35,824 nucleotides of DNA from an uncultured Planctomycetota bacterium (GTDB taxonomy: Bacteria > Planctomycetota > UBA11346), in NCBI GenBank assembly GCA_903902515.1, contig CAIUVD010000143.1:1-35824 (forward strand), written 5' to 3'. How positions within the stretch are numbered: the first letter of the stretch is position 1; every line of letters starts with the position of its first letter. Made by a program: the position numbers and the translations under genes. The notes beneath the pieces are model-generated. The model saw nothing but the letters and a program-made list of their open reading frames with translations, was not told the DNA's origin and did no database searches. Below are positions 18,457-26,433 of the stretch, piece after piece.

Positions 18457-18469
18457 GGGGATTCCGGGT

Positions 18470-20587
18470 TCAGGTGGCGGCCCGGGCGGCCGGTTTAACC
18501 GCGGCTGCCTGGATGGCCGTGAGGGCGATGGTGAACACGATGTCGTCGACCAGGGCCCCGCGGCTCAGGTCGTTCACTGGCTTGGCCATGCCCTGGAGCA
18601 TGGGGCCGATGCTGACGACATTGGCACTGCGCTGGACGGCCTTGTAGGTGACGTTGCCGGTGTTGAGGTCCGGGAATATCAGCACCGTGGCCTTGCCGGC
18701 GACCGCTGACTTGGGGGCCTTCGAACGGGCCACATCCATCTGGGTCGCGGCGTCGTATTGCAGAGGTCCGTCGATGGCGAGGTCAGGCCGTTTAGCCTTG
18801 GCCATGGCCGAGGCCTGCTTGACCAATTCGACGTCCGCACCGGTGCCGGACTCGCCGGTCGAGTAGGACAGCATGGCGACCCGGGCCGGGATGCCGAAGG
18901 CGATGGCCGACTCGGCGCTCTGGATGGCGATGTCGGCCAGTTGTTCCGAGGTGGGGTTGGGGTTCACGGCGCAGTCGCCGAACACCACCACCTGCTCCGG
19001 CAGGCAGATGAAGAAAATCGAGCTGACCAGGGAGCAGCCGGGGGCCGTCTTGATGAGTTGCAGGGCCGGACGAATGGTGTGGGCGGTGGTGTGGACCGCG
19101 CCCGACACCAGGCCATCGACCTCGCCCAGCTTGAGAAGCAGGGTGCCGGGCATGATGGTATCCGCCAGTTCCTGCTCGGCCTGGTCGCGGGTCATGCCCT
19201 TGGCCTTGCGGAGTTCCATCAGGATCGGAGCCAGGCGGGGCATCTCGGCCAGGTGGTCGATGATCTCGACATCATCCGGCAGGGTCACGCCGGCCTTGAG
19301 GGCGGCATCGCGGATCTCCTGGGGATTGCCGAGGAGGACGCAGCGGGCGATCTTGCGTTCGTGGCAAATCTGGACCGCTTTGAGGGTCCGGGGCTCGGTG
19401 CCCTCGGGCAGGACGATGCGCTTGTTAGCCTTCTGGGCCTCCTGGATCAGGCGGTGGCGGAAAGCCGGCGGGCTGAGACGGGTTTCCCGGGCATTGGCCG
19501 TCAGGGAGTCGAGCCACCCACGCTCCAGGTGCTCGGCGACACCGGTGGCGGCGTCCTGGATGCGTTCGCGGTCGTCGACCGGGATCTCCAGGTTCATGCG
19601 CTGAATGGCGGTGACGGCATCGAGGGCCTTGCCCGCCACCGTCCACACCGGGAGGGCTCCTGCGATGCCCCGGCACAGGGACAGGATGCGGGCGTCGGCT
19701 TGGACATCGCCAACCAGGATCAGGCCCGCGAGATTGAGCCCGTTGGCCGCCGAGGCGCTGGCAGCCAGGATCAGGTCGGCCCGTTCCACCGGGGCCACCA
19801 GCAACGTACCGGGACGCATGTCGACCAGGGCCTTTTCACAGGGCTGGCCAGCGAGGGCCAGGCTGTGAACCCGGCGGGAGGTATCCCCCGCCAGGACCGG
19901 ATGGGCCCCAATGGCGGTGGCCACATCACCAAAACGGGGAACCGCCAGACCGGCATCGTAGGGAATCAGGCCCGCCAGGGGCATCCTGGCATCGGCAAAG
20001 GCAGTGGTGAGGGCCTTCGACACCGGAGCGAGGTCGCTGACCTGGGCATGCTCACCGACCACCCGGGCCGGCCGCACGAGGTTGGCGCGGTTGACGATCA
20101 CCGCCGCCGGGCGATCGAGACGGAAGGCATGGGCGGCGATGGCAGCGGCGTCAGCGACCCGGCTGGCCTCCAGGCCGTGGGGCGTGGTCACCAGCACCAG
20201 ATCGGCATCCAGGGCCTTGGCCATCAGGTTGTTGACCCGGGTGGCATAGACCGCCGCCTCGGTGGGGGCCAGGCCTTCGACCACCAGTACGTCACAATCC
20301 TGACCTGCCTGCAGACAGCGGGCGGCCACCAGTTCCATCAGGTCCTGATCCCGGTCGGCCCGCAGCAGGGCTTCGACCTCCGCCAGGCTGATGGGCTCCG
20401 GCGGACGGATCATCGACACCGCCCGAACAAAGGCGTTGGAGCGATCCTCACCACCATCCAAAGGCTGGGCGATGGGCTTGCAGAACCCGACCCGGACCCC
20501 CCGGCGATCCAAGGCGTGGACCAGACCAGTGGTGACGGTCGTCAGACCAACATGACGGGAAGCAGGGGCGGTGACCAGGGAGCGCAT
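18470..20587 (-). CDS. pta: Phosphate acetyltransferase, long three-domain form
   Basis: Transfers the acetyl group of acetyl-CoA to phosphate. At 705 residues it is the long E. coli-type enzyme. An N-terminal dethiobiotin-synthetase-like P-loop domain (VGLTTVTTGLVHALDRRGV, KPIAQ) is followed by a DRTGG-type middle domain (about 220-330). The catalytic PTA domain starts near 375 (RIVLPEGTEPR, then MLSYSTGESG, GPLQYDAA, FPDLNTGNVTYK). It lies 26 bases after ackA and 13 before hydE. The long form is often allosterically controlled; that is family knowledge, not shown here. Confidence 0.96.
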   Translation of the reverse strand: MRSLVTAPASRHVGLTTVTTGLVHALDRRGVRVGFCKPIAQPLDGGEDRSNAFVRAVSMIRPPEPISLAEVEALLRADRDQDLMELVAARCLQAGQDCDVLVVEGLAPTEAAVYATRVNNLMAKALDADLVLVTTPHGLEASRVADAAAIAAHAFRLDRPAAVIVNRANLVRPARVVGEHAQVSDLAPVSKALTTAFADARMPLAGLIPYDAGLAVPRFGDVATAIGAHPVLAGDTSRRVHSLALAGQPCEKALVDMRPGTLLVAPVERADLILAASASAANGLNLAGLILVGDVQADARILSLCRGIAGALPVWTVAGKALDAVTAIQRMNLEIPVDDRERIQDAATGVAEHLERGWLDSLTANARETRLSPPAFRHRLIQEAQKANKRIVLPEGTEPRTLKAVQICHERKIARCVLLGNPQEIRDAALKAGVTLPDDVEIIDHLAEMPRLAPILMELRKAKGMTRDQAEQELADTIMPGTLLLKLGEVDGLVSGAVHTTAHTIRPALQLIKTAPGCSLVSSIFFICLPEQVVVFGDCAVNPNPTSEQLADIAIQSAESAIAFGIPARVAMLSYSTGESGTGADVELVKQASAMAKAKRPDLAIDGPLQYDAATQMDVARSKAPKSAVAGKATVLIFPDLNTGNVTYKAVQRSANVVSIGPMLQGMAKPVNDLSRGALVDDIVFTIALTAIQAAAVKPAARAAT

Positions 20588-20613
20588 CGTCAGGTTCTCG
20601 CTTCAGGGGTGGA

Positions 20614-21795
20614 TCAGGCGGCGACCAGGGCGGCGGTATCGAGAGCGATCATCAATTCTTCGTTGGTCGGCACGACCAGGGCGGTGGTCGCCCCGTCGGC
20701 GGTGATCCGGCCCCCGACCGAACGGCCATGGGCGCGGTTGCGGGTTTCGTCGACCCGGAAGCCGAAGACCGCCAACTGGTCCAGGATCTGGGCCCGGATC
20801 GGGGCGGCGTTTTCGCCGATGCCGCCGGTGAAGACCAGGGCGTCGATCCGGCCGAGGGGCACCGCCAAGCCGGCGATGGCCTTGGCGAGGCGGTAGACGA
20901 AGACCTCGACGGCCAGTTTGGCTCGGTCGTTGCCGTTCCCGGCCGCCTCCAGCAGGGTCCGCATGTCGTTCGACAGGCCCGACAGGCCCTGGAGACCCGA
21001 CTGCTTATTGAGGGCATCGATGACCTTGTCAGCCGTGATCCCTAGGCGGGGGGCGAGGTAGCCGATCAGGGCGGGGTCCACATCGCCGGAGCGGGTGCCC
21101 ATGACCAGGCCCTCCAGCGGGGTCAGACCCATGGTCGTGTCGACGCTCTGGCCGTCCTTGATGGCGCAGGCGCTGCAACCATTGCCAAGGTGAGCAACGA
21201 TAGTCCGGCACTGGTCGTAGGGCCGACCGAGCTGCTCGGCCGCTTGGCGGCTGACGAAGCGGTGGCTGGTACCGTGAAAGCCGTAGCGACGGGCGTGGTG
21301 TTCTTCGTACCAAGACCAGGGTACGGCGTAGAGATAGGCTTGGCGGGGCATGGTCTGGTGGAAGGCGGTGTCGAACACCGCGACCTGGGCCAGGCCCGGG
21401 AAGAGGACGGCCCCCAACTCGATGCCCACCAAATTGGCGGGGTTGTGCAGGGGTCCGAGGGGAATGCAGTCGCGAATACCGTCGACGACCGTGGCATCGA
21501 CGATCCGGGAGGCGCTGAAATGCTCACCGCCGTGGACGACCCGGTGGCCGATGCCCCGGATGCCCTCAGCCAGGCCGAGTTCTCGCAGGACGCTGACGAT
21601 GGTTTCCAGAGCCGCCTTATGATCGGCTCCGGGGATGGCGCGTTCGGCTTTGACGCCCGCCATTTTCCAACCGAGGGTCGCCTGGGGCGAACCGATGCGC
21701 TGGGCGAGGCCGGCAATGACCTCCTGTCCGCTGGCGGTATCCATGACGGCAAACTTGGCCGAGGAACTGCCGCAGTTGAGGACGAGGATCTGCAT
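20614..21795 (-). CDS. ackA: Acetate kinase
   Basis: Makes acetate and ATP from acetyl phosphate. The 393-residue protein starts MQILVLNCGSSSAKF, the first family signature. GHRVVHGG, DTAFHQTMP, YGFHGTSHR (second signature), AHLGNGCSACA and FTGGIGENAAPIR follow. ATG 21795 is chosen because it begins the conserved first strand; a TTG four codons earlier has no support. The upstream gap to hydA contains a 147-bp inverted-repeat element, the only large interruption in the gene train. Confidence 0.97.
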   Translation of the reverse strand: MQILVLNCGSSSAKFAVMDTASGQEVIAGLAQRIGSPQATLGWKMAGVKAERAIPGADHKAALETIVSVLRELGLAEGIRGIGHRVVHGGEHFSASRIVDATVVDGIRDCIPLGPLHNPANLVGIELGAVLFPGLAQVAVFDTAFHQTMPRQAYLYAVPWSWYEEHHARRYGFHGTSHRFVSRQAAEQLGRPYDQCRTIVAHLGNGCSACAIKDGQSVDTTMGLTPLEGLVMGTRSGDVDPALIGYLAPRLGITADKVIDALNKQSGLQGLSGLSNDMRTLLEAAGNGNDRAKLAVEVFVYRLAKAIAGLAVPLGRIDALVFTGGIGENAAPIRAQILDQLAVFGFRVDETRNRAHGRSVGGRITADGATTALVVPTNEELMIALDTAALVAA

Positions 21796-21833
21796 GGTGA
21801 TTTCCAATCTTCTCTAAAGGCGTTTTGACAGCC

Positions 21834-21980
21834 GAACCACAGATGGACACAGATGGACACAGATGCAGGCGTTCATCCGTCTTGCACCGATTGATGAACT
21901 CAGTCGAGATCATCGATGCCTTCGGGAATTCCTTACATCACGTTATCAAATCTGTGTCCATCTGTGTCCATCTGTGGTTC
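21834..21980. repeat. 147-bp element with perfect 31-bp inverted repeats (MITE/REP-like)
   Basis: Positions 21834-21864 are the exact reverse complement of 21950-21980. The arms enclose 85 bases. Each arm is built of tandem decamers, ACAGATGGAC, and begins GAACC. No convincing target-site duplication or transposase is present. Sequences of this ACAGATGG(A)CACAGAT type are dispersed in many environmental bacterial genomes. In the hyd-ack transcript the arms would form a long perfect stem between hydA and ackA and could act as a processing, stability or attenuation signal. Mobility is inferred. Confidence 0.75.
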
Positions 21981-21997
21981 TTCAATCCCAGGAACAC

Positions 21998-23743
21998 TCA
22001 GCGCTGATAAGTCGGCCGCACCTTGTAGTGAGTGTGCAGCAGGTGGTGCGACTTTTCCGACAGCGGCTTGTCCAGGTAGGTCCGGTACAGTTCCTGGATG
22101 TACGGGTTTTCGTGGGAATTGCGCCACACGCCCGCCGTATCCTCGCTGTAGAGACCCTTGGCCCGGGCCAGGCGCACCTCGTCGGTGACGCCATAGGGCT
22201 GACCACCACCGCCGACACAGCCGCCGGGGCAGGCCATGACCTCGATGAAGTGGTAGGGCAGGGGCTCGCCCTTGGCCTTGGCTTCCCGCACCTTGTTGAC
22301 CACCATCTCGACATTGCCGAGGCCGTGGGCGATGGCGATCCGGACCTCATGGCCGGCGACGTTGAGGGTCGCCTCCTTGATGCCCTTCAGGCCACGGGTG
22401 GCCTCGAACTCGACCTTGCCGAGCTTCTCGCCGGTCACCATGTGGACCGCCGTGCGCAGGGCCGCTTCCATCACGCCGCCGGTGGCGCCGAAGATGGTGC
22501 CGGCACCCGAGTAGGCACCCAACAGGTGGTCGGGCTGGGATTCGGGGATCCAGGCGAAGTCGATGCCGGCCTGCTTGATCATCCGCGCCAATTCGCGGGT
22601 CGTCAGGCTGACATCCACGTCCTGCATGCCGGAGGACGCCATGTCTTCATTGCGCTTGATCTCCATCTTCTTGGCGGTGCAGGGCATGATCGAGACCATG
22701 AAGACCTTCTTCGGGTCCAGATTATTGCGCTCGCAAAAGTAGGTCTTGGCCAGGGCCCCGACCATTTCATGGGGCGATTTGCAGCTGGAGAAGTGACCGA
22801 TCATATCGCTGTGGTACTTCTCCATGAAGTCCACCCAGGCCGGGCAGCAGCTGGTGATCAGGGGCAGTTCACCCTTGCCGTTGGCGAAGCGCTCGACGAA
22901 CTCTGAAGCTTCCTCAAGAATCGTGAGGTCGGCACCGAAGTTGGTGTCGAACACGTACTTGAAGCCCATTTGGCGCAGCGCGGCGTAGGTCTTGCCCGTG
23001 AGGTTGGCGCCGGGGGCGAAGCCGAAGGCCTCACCGATGGCGACGCGCACCGCCGGGGCGATCTGCACCACGCAGATGGCGTCCGGATCCTGCAGTTTAT
23101 CCCACACGATGCCGCTTTCGTCGTGCTCGACGATGGCCCCCGTGGGACAGTGGGCCGAACATTGACCACAGGAGACGCAGGGCGACTCGTTGAGCGGGAT
23201 GTCACCGGCGGTGGCGATCCGGGTGTCGATACCGCGATCCAGGAACGACAGGGCCCACACGTTCTGCTTGTCTTGGCAGACCTGCACGCACCGGCCGCAG
23301 CTAATGCACTTGCGGGGATCCAGCTCGATGGTGCCGGTGGAGCAATCCTTCGGCAGATCCGGGGTGATATTCGGCAATTCCTCGCGGCGGATGCCGAAGT
23401 CCTGACACAGGGTCTGCAGTTCGCAGTCGCCGCTGCGGCCGCAGGTCAGGCATTCATTAGGATGCTTGCTCATCATCAATTCGAGGATGGTGCGGCGGAC
23501 GCCGACGATCTCGGGATCATGGGTGAGCAGGTCCATGCCGGCTTCGACCGGCGTGCAGCAGGCCCGCAGCATGCGGCCGTTGGACTTATTGCGGACGACA
23601 CAGATGCCGCAGGCGGCGGTGTGATCGAGGTCCGGGTGCTTGCACAGCACCGGGATCTTGATCGCAAGCCGTTTGGCGGCGTCGAGGATGGAGGTGCCCT
23701 CCGGGATCTCGACGACATTACCGTTGATGGTGGCGGTGATCAT
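21998..23743 (-). CDS. hydA: [FeFe]-hydrogenase catalytic subunit HydA
   Basis: Catalytic subunit, 581 residues. An N-terminal [2Fe-2S] domain (Cys34, Cys45, Cys48, Cys62 or 63) is followed by a His-ligated [4Fe-4S] site (His94, Cys98, Cys101, Cys107) and two [4Fe-4S] motifs (CISCGRCVQVC about 146-156; CVSCGQCSAHC about 189-199). H-cluster motifs are TSCCPAW (Cys299/Cys300), MPCTAKKME (Cys355) and EVMACPGGCVGGGGQP (Cys505, Cys509), so the proton-transfer Cys is present. With hydB and hydC adjacent this looks like a group A3, possibly electron-bifurcating enzyme. It lacks the extra C-terminal [2Fe-2S] domain of Thermotoga HydA. It lies 12 bases after hydB. Confidence 0.96.
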   Translation of the reverse strand: MITATINGNVVEIPEGTSILDAAKRLAIKIPVLCKHPDLDHTAACGICVVRNKSNGRMLRACCTPVEAGMDLLTHDPEIVGVRRTILELMMSKHPNECLTCGRSGDCELQTLCQDFGIRREELPNITPDLPKDCSTGTIELDPRKCISCGRCVQVCQDKQNVWALSFLDRGIDTRIATAGDIPLNESPCVSCGQCSAHCPTGAIVEHDESGIVWDKLQDPDAICVVQIAPAVRVAIGEAFGFAPGANLTGKTYAALRQMGFKYVFDTNFGADLTILEEASEFVERFANGKGELPLITSCCPAWVDFMEKYHSDMIGHFSSCKSPHEMVGALAKTYFCERNNLDPKKVFMVSIMPCTAKKMEIKRNEDMASSGMQDVDVSLTTRELARMIKQAGIDFAWIPESQPDHLLGAYSGAGTIFGATGGVMEAALRTAVHMVTGEKLGKVEFEATRGLKGIKEATLNVAGHEVRIAIAHGLGNVEMVVNKVREAKAKGEPLPYHFIEVMACPGGCVGGGGQPYGVTDEVRLARAKGLYSEDTAGVWRNSHENPYIQELYRTYLDKPLSEKSHHLLHTHYKVRPTYQR

Positions 23744-23755
23744 GGGTCGTAGTCC

Positions 23756-25450
23756 TCAGTTCGCCTTGCAGGGGGAATCATGGCCGCAGGAGCAGCCGCC
23801 TTTGGCGCCGTCCTTGCAGTTCAGGCGCTCGTCGAATTCCTCGCGGAAATAGCGGAGGCCGGAGAGCACCGGATTGGGCGCGGTCTGCCCGAGGCCGCAC
23901 AGCGACCCCTTTTGCATGGCCAGGGCCACCCGCTTGATCATCGTCACGTCGGCTTCGCTGCCCTTGCCTTCGCGGATCTTGTCCAAAAGCAGCAGGAGTT
24001 GCTTACCGCCGATGCGGCACGGCGCGCACTTCCCGCAGGATTCGTCGACCGTGAAGTCGAGGTAAAAGCGTGCGATATCGACCACCGAGTCGTCCTCGTC
24101 CATCACGATCAAGCCGCCCGAGCCCATGATCGAGCCCAGTTGCTGGAGATGCTCGTAGGAGATCGGGGTGTCGAAATGCTCGGCGGGGATCAGACCGCCC
24201 GAGGGACCACCAGTCTGAATGGCCTTGATCGGGGTGCCGCTGCCGCTGCCGCCCCCGACGTCGAACACCACTTCCCGGAGGGTCATGCCCATGGGAACCT
24301 CGACCAGACCGCTGTTCTTGAGCTTGCCGGTCAGGGCGAAGACCTTGGTGCCCTTGGACTTCTCGGTGCCCATTGAGGCGTACCACTTGCCGCCCTTGAT
24401 GATGATGCGGGCGATGTTGGCCAGGGTTTCCACGTTGTTGATGCAGGTCGGCTGGTTCCACAGGCCCTTGATCGCCGGGAACGGCGGGCGGGGGCGCGGG
24501 GTGCCGCGTTTGCCTTCGATGGAGGCGATCAGGGCCGTTTCTTCGCCACATACGAAGGCGCCGGCGCCGAGACGGATCTCGCAGTCGAAGTTAAAGGAGG
24601 TGCCGAGGATGGCCTTACCGAGAAGCCCCGCCTTGCGGGCATCCTTGATGGCTTTTTCCACCCGTTCCACGGCCAAGGGATACTCGGCGCGGATGTAGAA
24701 GATGCCCTGGTTGGCACCCATGGCGAAGGCACCAATCATCATGCCTTCAATGACGGCGTGGGGATCGCTCTCCAACACGCAGCGGTCCATATAGGCACCC
24801 GGGTCGCCCTCATCGCCGTTGCAGATGATGATCTTGTTGTCGCCGACGGCGTTACGGGCGATGCCCCACTTGGTAGCCGTCGGGAAACCCGCACCGCCCC
24901 GGCCGCGCAGGCCGCTGTCGCGGATTTCCGCCAGAACCTGGTCGGGAGACATGCTGGTCAGGACCTTCGAGGCGGCGACGTAGCCATCGCGGGCCAAGTA
25001 GTCGTCGAGGCGTTCCGGGTCCACCAGGCCGGCATTGGCGAGGACAATCTTGATCTGCTTTTTGAAGAATGGGATGTCGAGGGGCAGGATGAATTTGGCC
25101 AGCTCCCCCAGTTCGGGAACCCCACCATTCAGTTGGGGCGCGATGTAGTCCTTGATCAGGGTCCGGGCACTGTCGACCGTGACTTCCTTGAACAAGACAT
25201 CCTCCGAGGTGCCCTGACGGCTGACCCGGATGAGGGGTCCGAGGCTGCACAGGCCCATACAACCGGTGGGGACGACCTCGACTTTTTCTGCGGCTCCCGC
25301 CGCCGCCAGTTCCTCATTGAGGGCGTCCTGGATCGAGATGGCGCCGGAGGAGATGCAACCGGTGCTGTCGCAGCAGAAGAGGCGGAAGGCATAGGCCTGC
25401 TGCTCGGCGGCGCGGGCCTGGGCCTTGATAGTGATTTCTTCGGGTTTCAT
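23756..25450 (-). CDS. hydB: NuoF-like hydrogenase subunit HydB without C-terminal ferredoxin domain
   Basis: NAD- and FMN-binding subunit, 564 residues. A thioredoxin-like [2Fe-2S] domain (FCCDSTGC about 25-32; CMGLC about 64-68) precedes the NuoF core: LRGRGGAGFPTATKW, NGDEGDPGAYMDR, GAFVCGEETALIASIEG. SCGKCAPCRIGG with a later Cys in SLCGLG ligates a [4Fe-4S] cluster. Known bifurcating HydB proteins continue into a two-[4Fe-4S] ferredoxin domain. Here the chain ends in a short Cys-rich tail (NCKDGAKGGCSCGHDSPCKAN region: four Cys, one His), which could bind a metal. A separate ferredoxin gene opens the operon. GAGG upstream of ATG 25450 supports the start. Confidence 0.94.
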   Translation of the reverse strand: MKPEEITIKAQARAAEQQAYAFRLFCCDSTGCISSGAISIQDALNEELAAAGAAEKVEVVPTGCMGLCSLGPLIRVSRQGTSEDVLFKEVTVDSARTLIKDYIAPQLNGGVPELGELAKFILPLDIPFFKKQIKIVLANAGLVDPERLDDYLARDGYVAASKVLTSMSPDQVLAEIRDSGLRGRGGAGFPTATKWGIARNAVGDNKIIICNGDEGDPGAYMDRCVLESDPHAVIEGMMIGAFAMGANQGIFYIRAEYPLAVERVEKAIKDARKAGLLGKAILGTSFNFDCEIRLGAGAFVCGEETALIASIEGKRGTPRPRPPFPAIKGLWNQPTCINNVETLANIARIIIKGGKWYASMGTEKSKGTKVFALTGKLKNSGLVEVPMGMTLREVVFDVGGGSGSGTPIKAIQTGGPSGGLIPAEHFDTPISYEHLQQLGSIMGSGGLIVMDEDDSVVDIARFYLDFTVDESCGKCAPCRIGGKQLLLLLDKIREGKGSEADVTMIKRVALAMQKGSLCGLGQTAPNPVLSGLRYFREEFDERLNCKDGAKGGCSCGHDSPCKAN

Positions 25451-25459
25451 GGGGGTTCC

Positions 25460-26014
25460 TCAGACCTTGGCCGCGGCTGCATCAGCCGTCAGAACTTTGT
25501 CGATGACGTCGCCGACATCAGCAGGCTTGAGCTTGCCGAAGACCTTGCCGTTGACGATGACCGCCGGGGCGATGCCACAGCAGCCGATGCAGCGCACCCC
25601 CTGGAGGTGCCAGAGCTTGTCCGTGGTGGATTCGCCTTCTTTGCACCCCAGTTGGGCCGAGAAATTGGCCAAGATGTCGCCGGACCCCTTGAGGTGGCAG
25701 GCGGTGCCGGTGCACACCGAGACCACGAACTTGCCGGGGGCCGACGTCTTAAAGTAGTTATAGAAAGTGAGGACCTCGTAGATGCGGGCCACCGGGACGC
25801 CAATCTGGGGCGCCAACTTGAGGGCCACATCCCGGGGGACGTAGCCATAGGTCTCTTGGACCTCATGGAGGGCCATGATCAAGGAGCCGCGTTTGGCCCT
25901 CCAGCGCTTGGCGATGATTGCCGTCTGGTCGGAGGGTGCTGCGGGCTTGCCGGGCGCCGCCGGCTGAGCGAGAACCGGTTTGGCGGGCGCAGCGGGCTGG
26001 TCGTTGGTGGACAT
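25460..26014 (-). CDS. hydC: NuoE-like hydrogenase subunit HydC
   Basis: Thioredoxin-fold [2Fe-2S] subunit of 184 residues. The cluster ligands are seen in CTGTAC and, about 35 residues on, CIGCC. The helical start (LIMALHEVQETYGYVP) and YEVLTFYNYF are NuoE hallmarks. It has an Ala/Pro-rich N-terminal extension of about 28 residues that is probably unstructured. GAGGA lies upstream of ATG 26014. It follows the ferredoxin gene by 21 bases and precedes hydB by nine. It should form the NADH-side core with HydB. Confidence 0.94.
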   Translation of the reverse strand: MSTNDQPAAPAKPVLAQPAAPGKPAAPSDQTAIIAKRWRAKRGSLIMALHEVQETYGYVPRDVALKLAPQIGVPVARIYEVLTFYNYFKTSAPGKFVVSVCTGTACHLKGSGDILANFSAQLGCKEGESTTDKLWHLQGVRCIGCCGIAPAVIVNGKVFGKLKPADVGDVIDKVLTADAAAAKV

Positions 26015-26035
26015 CGGGAGGTTCCTCGGGGTAGG

Positions 26036-26206
26036 TCAGGCGAGGGCCAGGGCGCCGGTGGGGCACTCATCAACGCACTTGCCGCAGTCGATGCAGCCCT
26101 CGCCGATGATGGCCTTGTCGTCGGGAACGGTGATGATCTCGGTGGGGCAGGCGGCGACGCAGGCCGAGCAGCCAGTGCAGAGGTCATTATTGACGGTGGC
26201 GGGCAT
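26036..26206 (-). CDS. Stand-alone two-[4Fe-4S] ferredoxin, first gene of the hyd train
   Basis: A 56-residue ferredoxin, MPATVNNDLCTGCSACVAAC followed by CIDCGKCVDECP: two CxxCxxCxxxCP sets, as in clostridial ferredoxins. ATG 26206 has GGAGG eight bases upstream; a longer frame on this strand lacks any support for its extra N-terminal part. It is followed after 21 bases by hydC. It may be the soluble electron carrier between NifJ and the hydrogenase, or the detached equivalent of HydB's missing C-terminal domain. Both readings are inference. Confidence 0.9.
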   Translation of the reverse strand: MPATVNNDLCTGCSACVAACPTEIITVPDDKAIIGEGCIDCGKCVDECPTGALALA

Positions 26207-26288
26207 GACGAATTCCTCCAGGAGGGATGGGGAACGGGTTCGGATGGGTCTGCGGCCGAACGTAGGTGGATGTCCCTGGCCCGCTGGT

Positions 26289-26318
26289 TTGAAATCCTGA
26301 TTTGTGGGTGGTATACCA
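26289..26318 (+). promoter_or_regulatory. Sigma70-like promoter for nifJ with palindromic extended -10
   Basis: TTGAAA (26289-26294) matches the -35 consensus at five of six bases. After a 17-base spacer comes TATACC (26312-26317), with TG at 26309-26310 forming an extended -10. The -10 lies in the perfect 10-bp palindrome TGGTATACCA (26309-26318), so the minus strand has the same extended -10 facing the hyd train, although without a recognisable -35. Imperfect symmetry extends to about 26299-26328, which could also be a regulator site. The surrounding 70 bases are AT-rich. Confidence 0.5.
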
Positions 26319-26357
26319 AAAACAGATAAAAAGGTTTTGTAATATGCATACATCTAA

Positions 26358-26379
26358 ACATCCTCGCCATTAAGGATGT
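26358..26379. promoter_or_regulatory. Short inverted repeat in the nifJ leader
   Basis: ACATCCT (26358-26364) and AGGATGT (26373-26379) form a 7-bp perfect inverted repeat with an eight-base spacer, between the predicted nifJ promoter and the nifJ start. It could be an operator or a small leader hairpin. No T-tract follows on either strand. Confidence 0.25.
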
Positions 26380-26433
26380 GCAGATACGGAAGTCCCCCAT
26401 GGTACGGCCTGACCGAGGCTCCCAGGAGTACCC

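Noticed and set aside
18758-20896. Plus-strand frame of 712 codons opposite pta
   Set aside because: Antisense shadow; pta itself is complete with all three domains.
21825-22007. Short open frames over the inverted-repeat element
   Set aside because: They only translate the ACAGATGGAC repeats and have no homology or ribosome-binding site.
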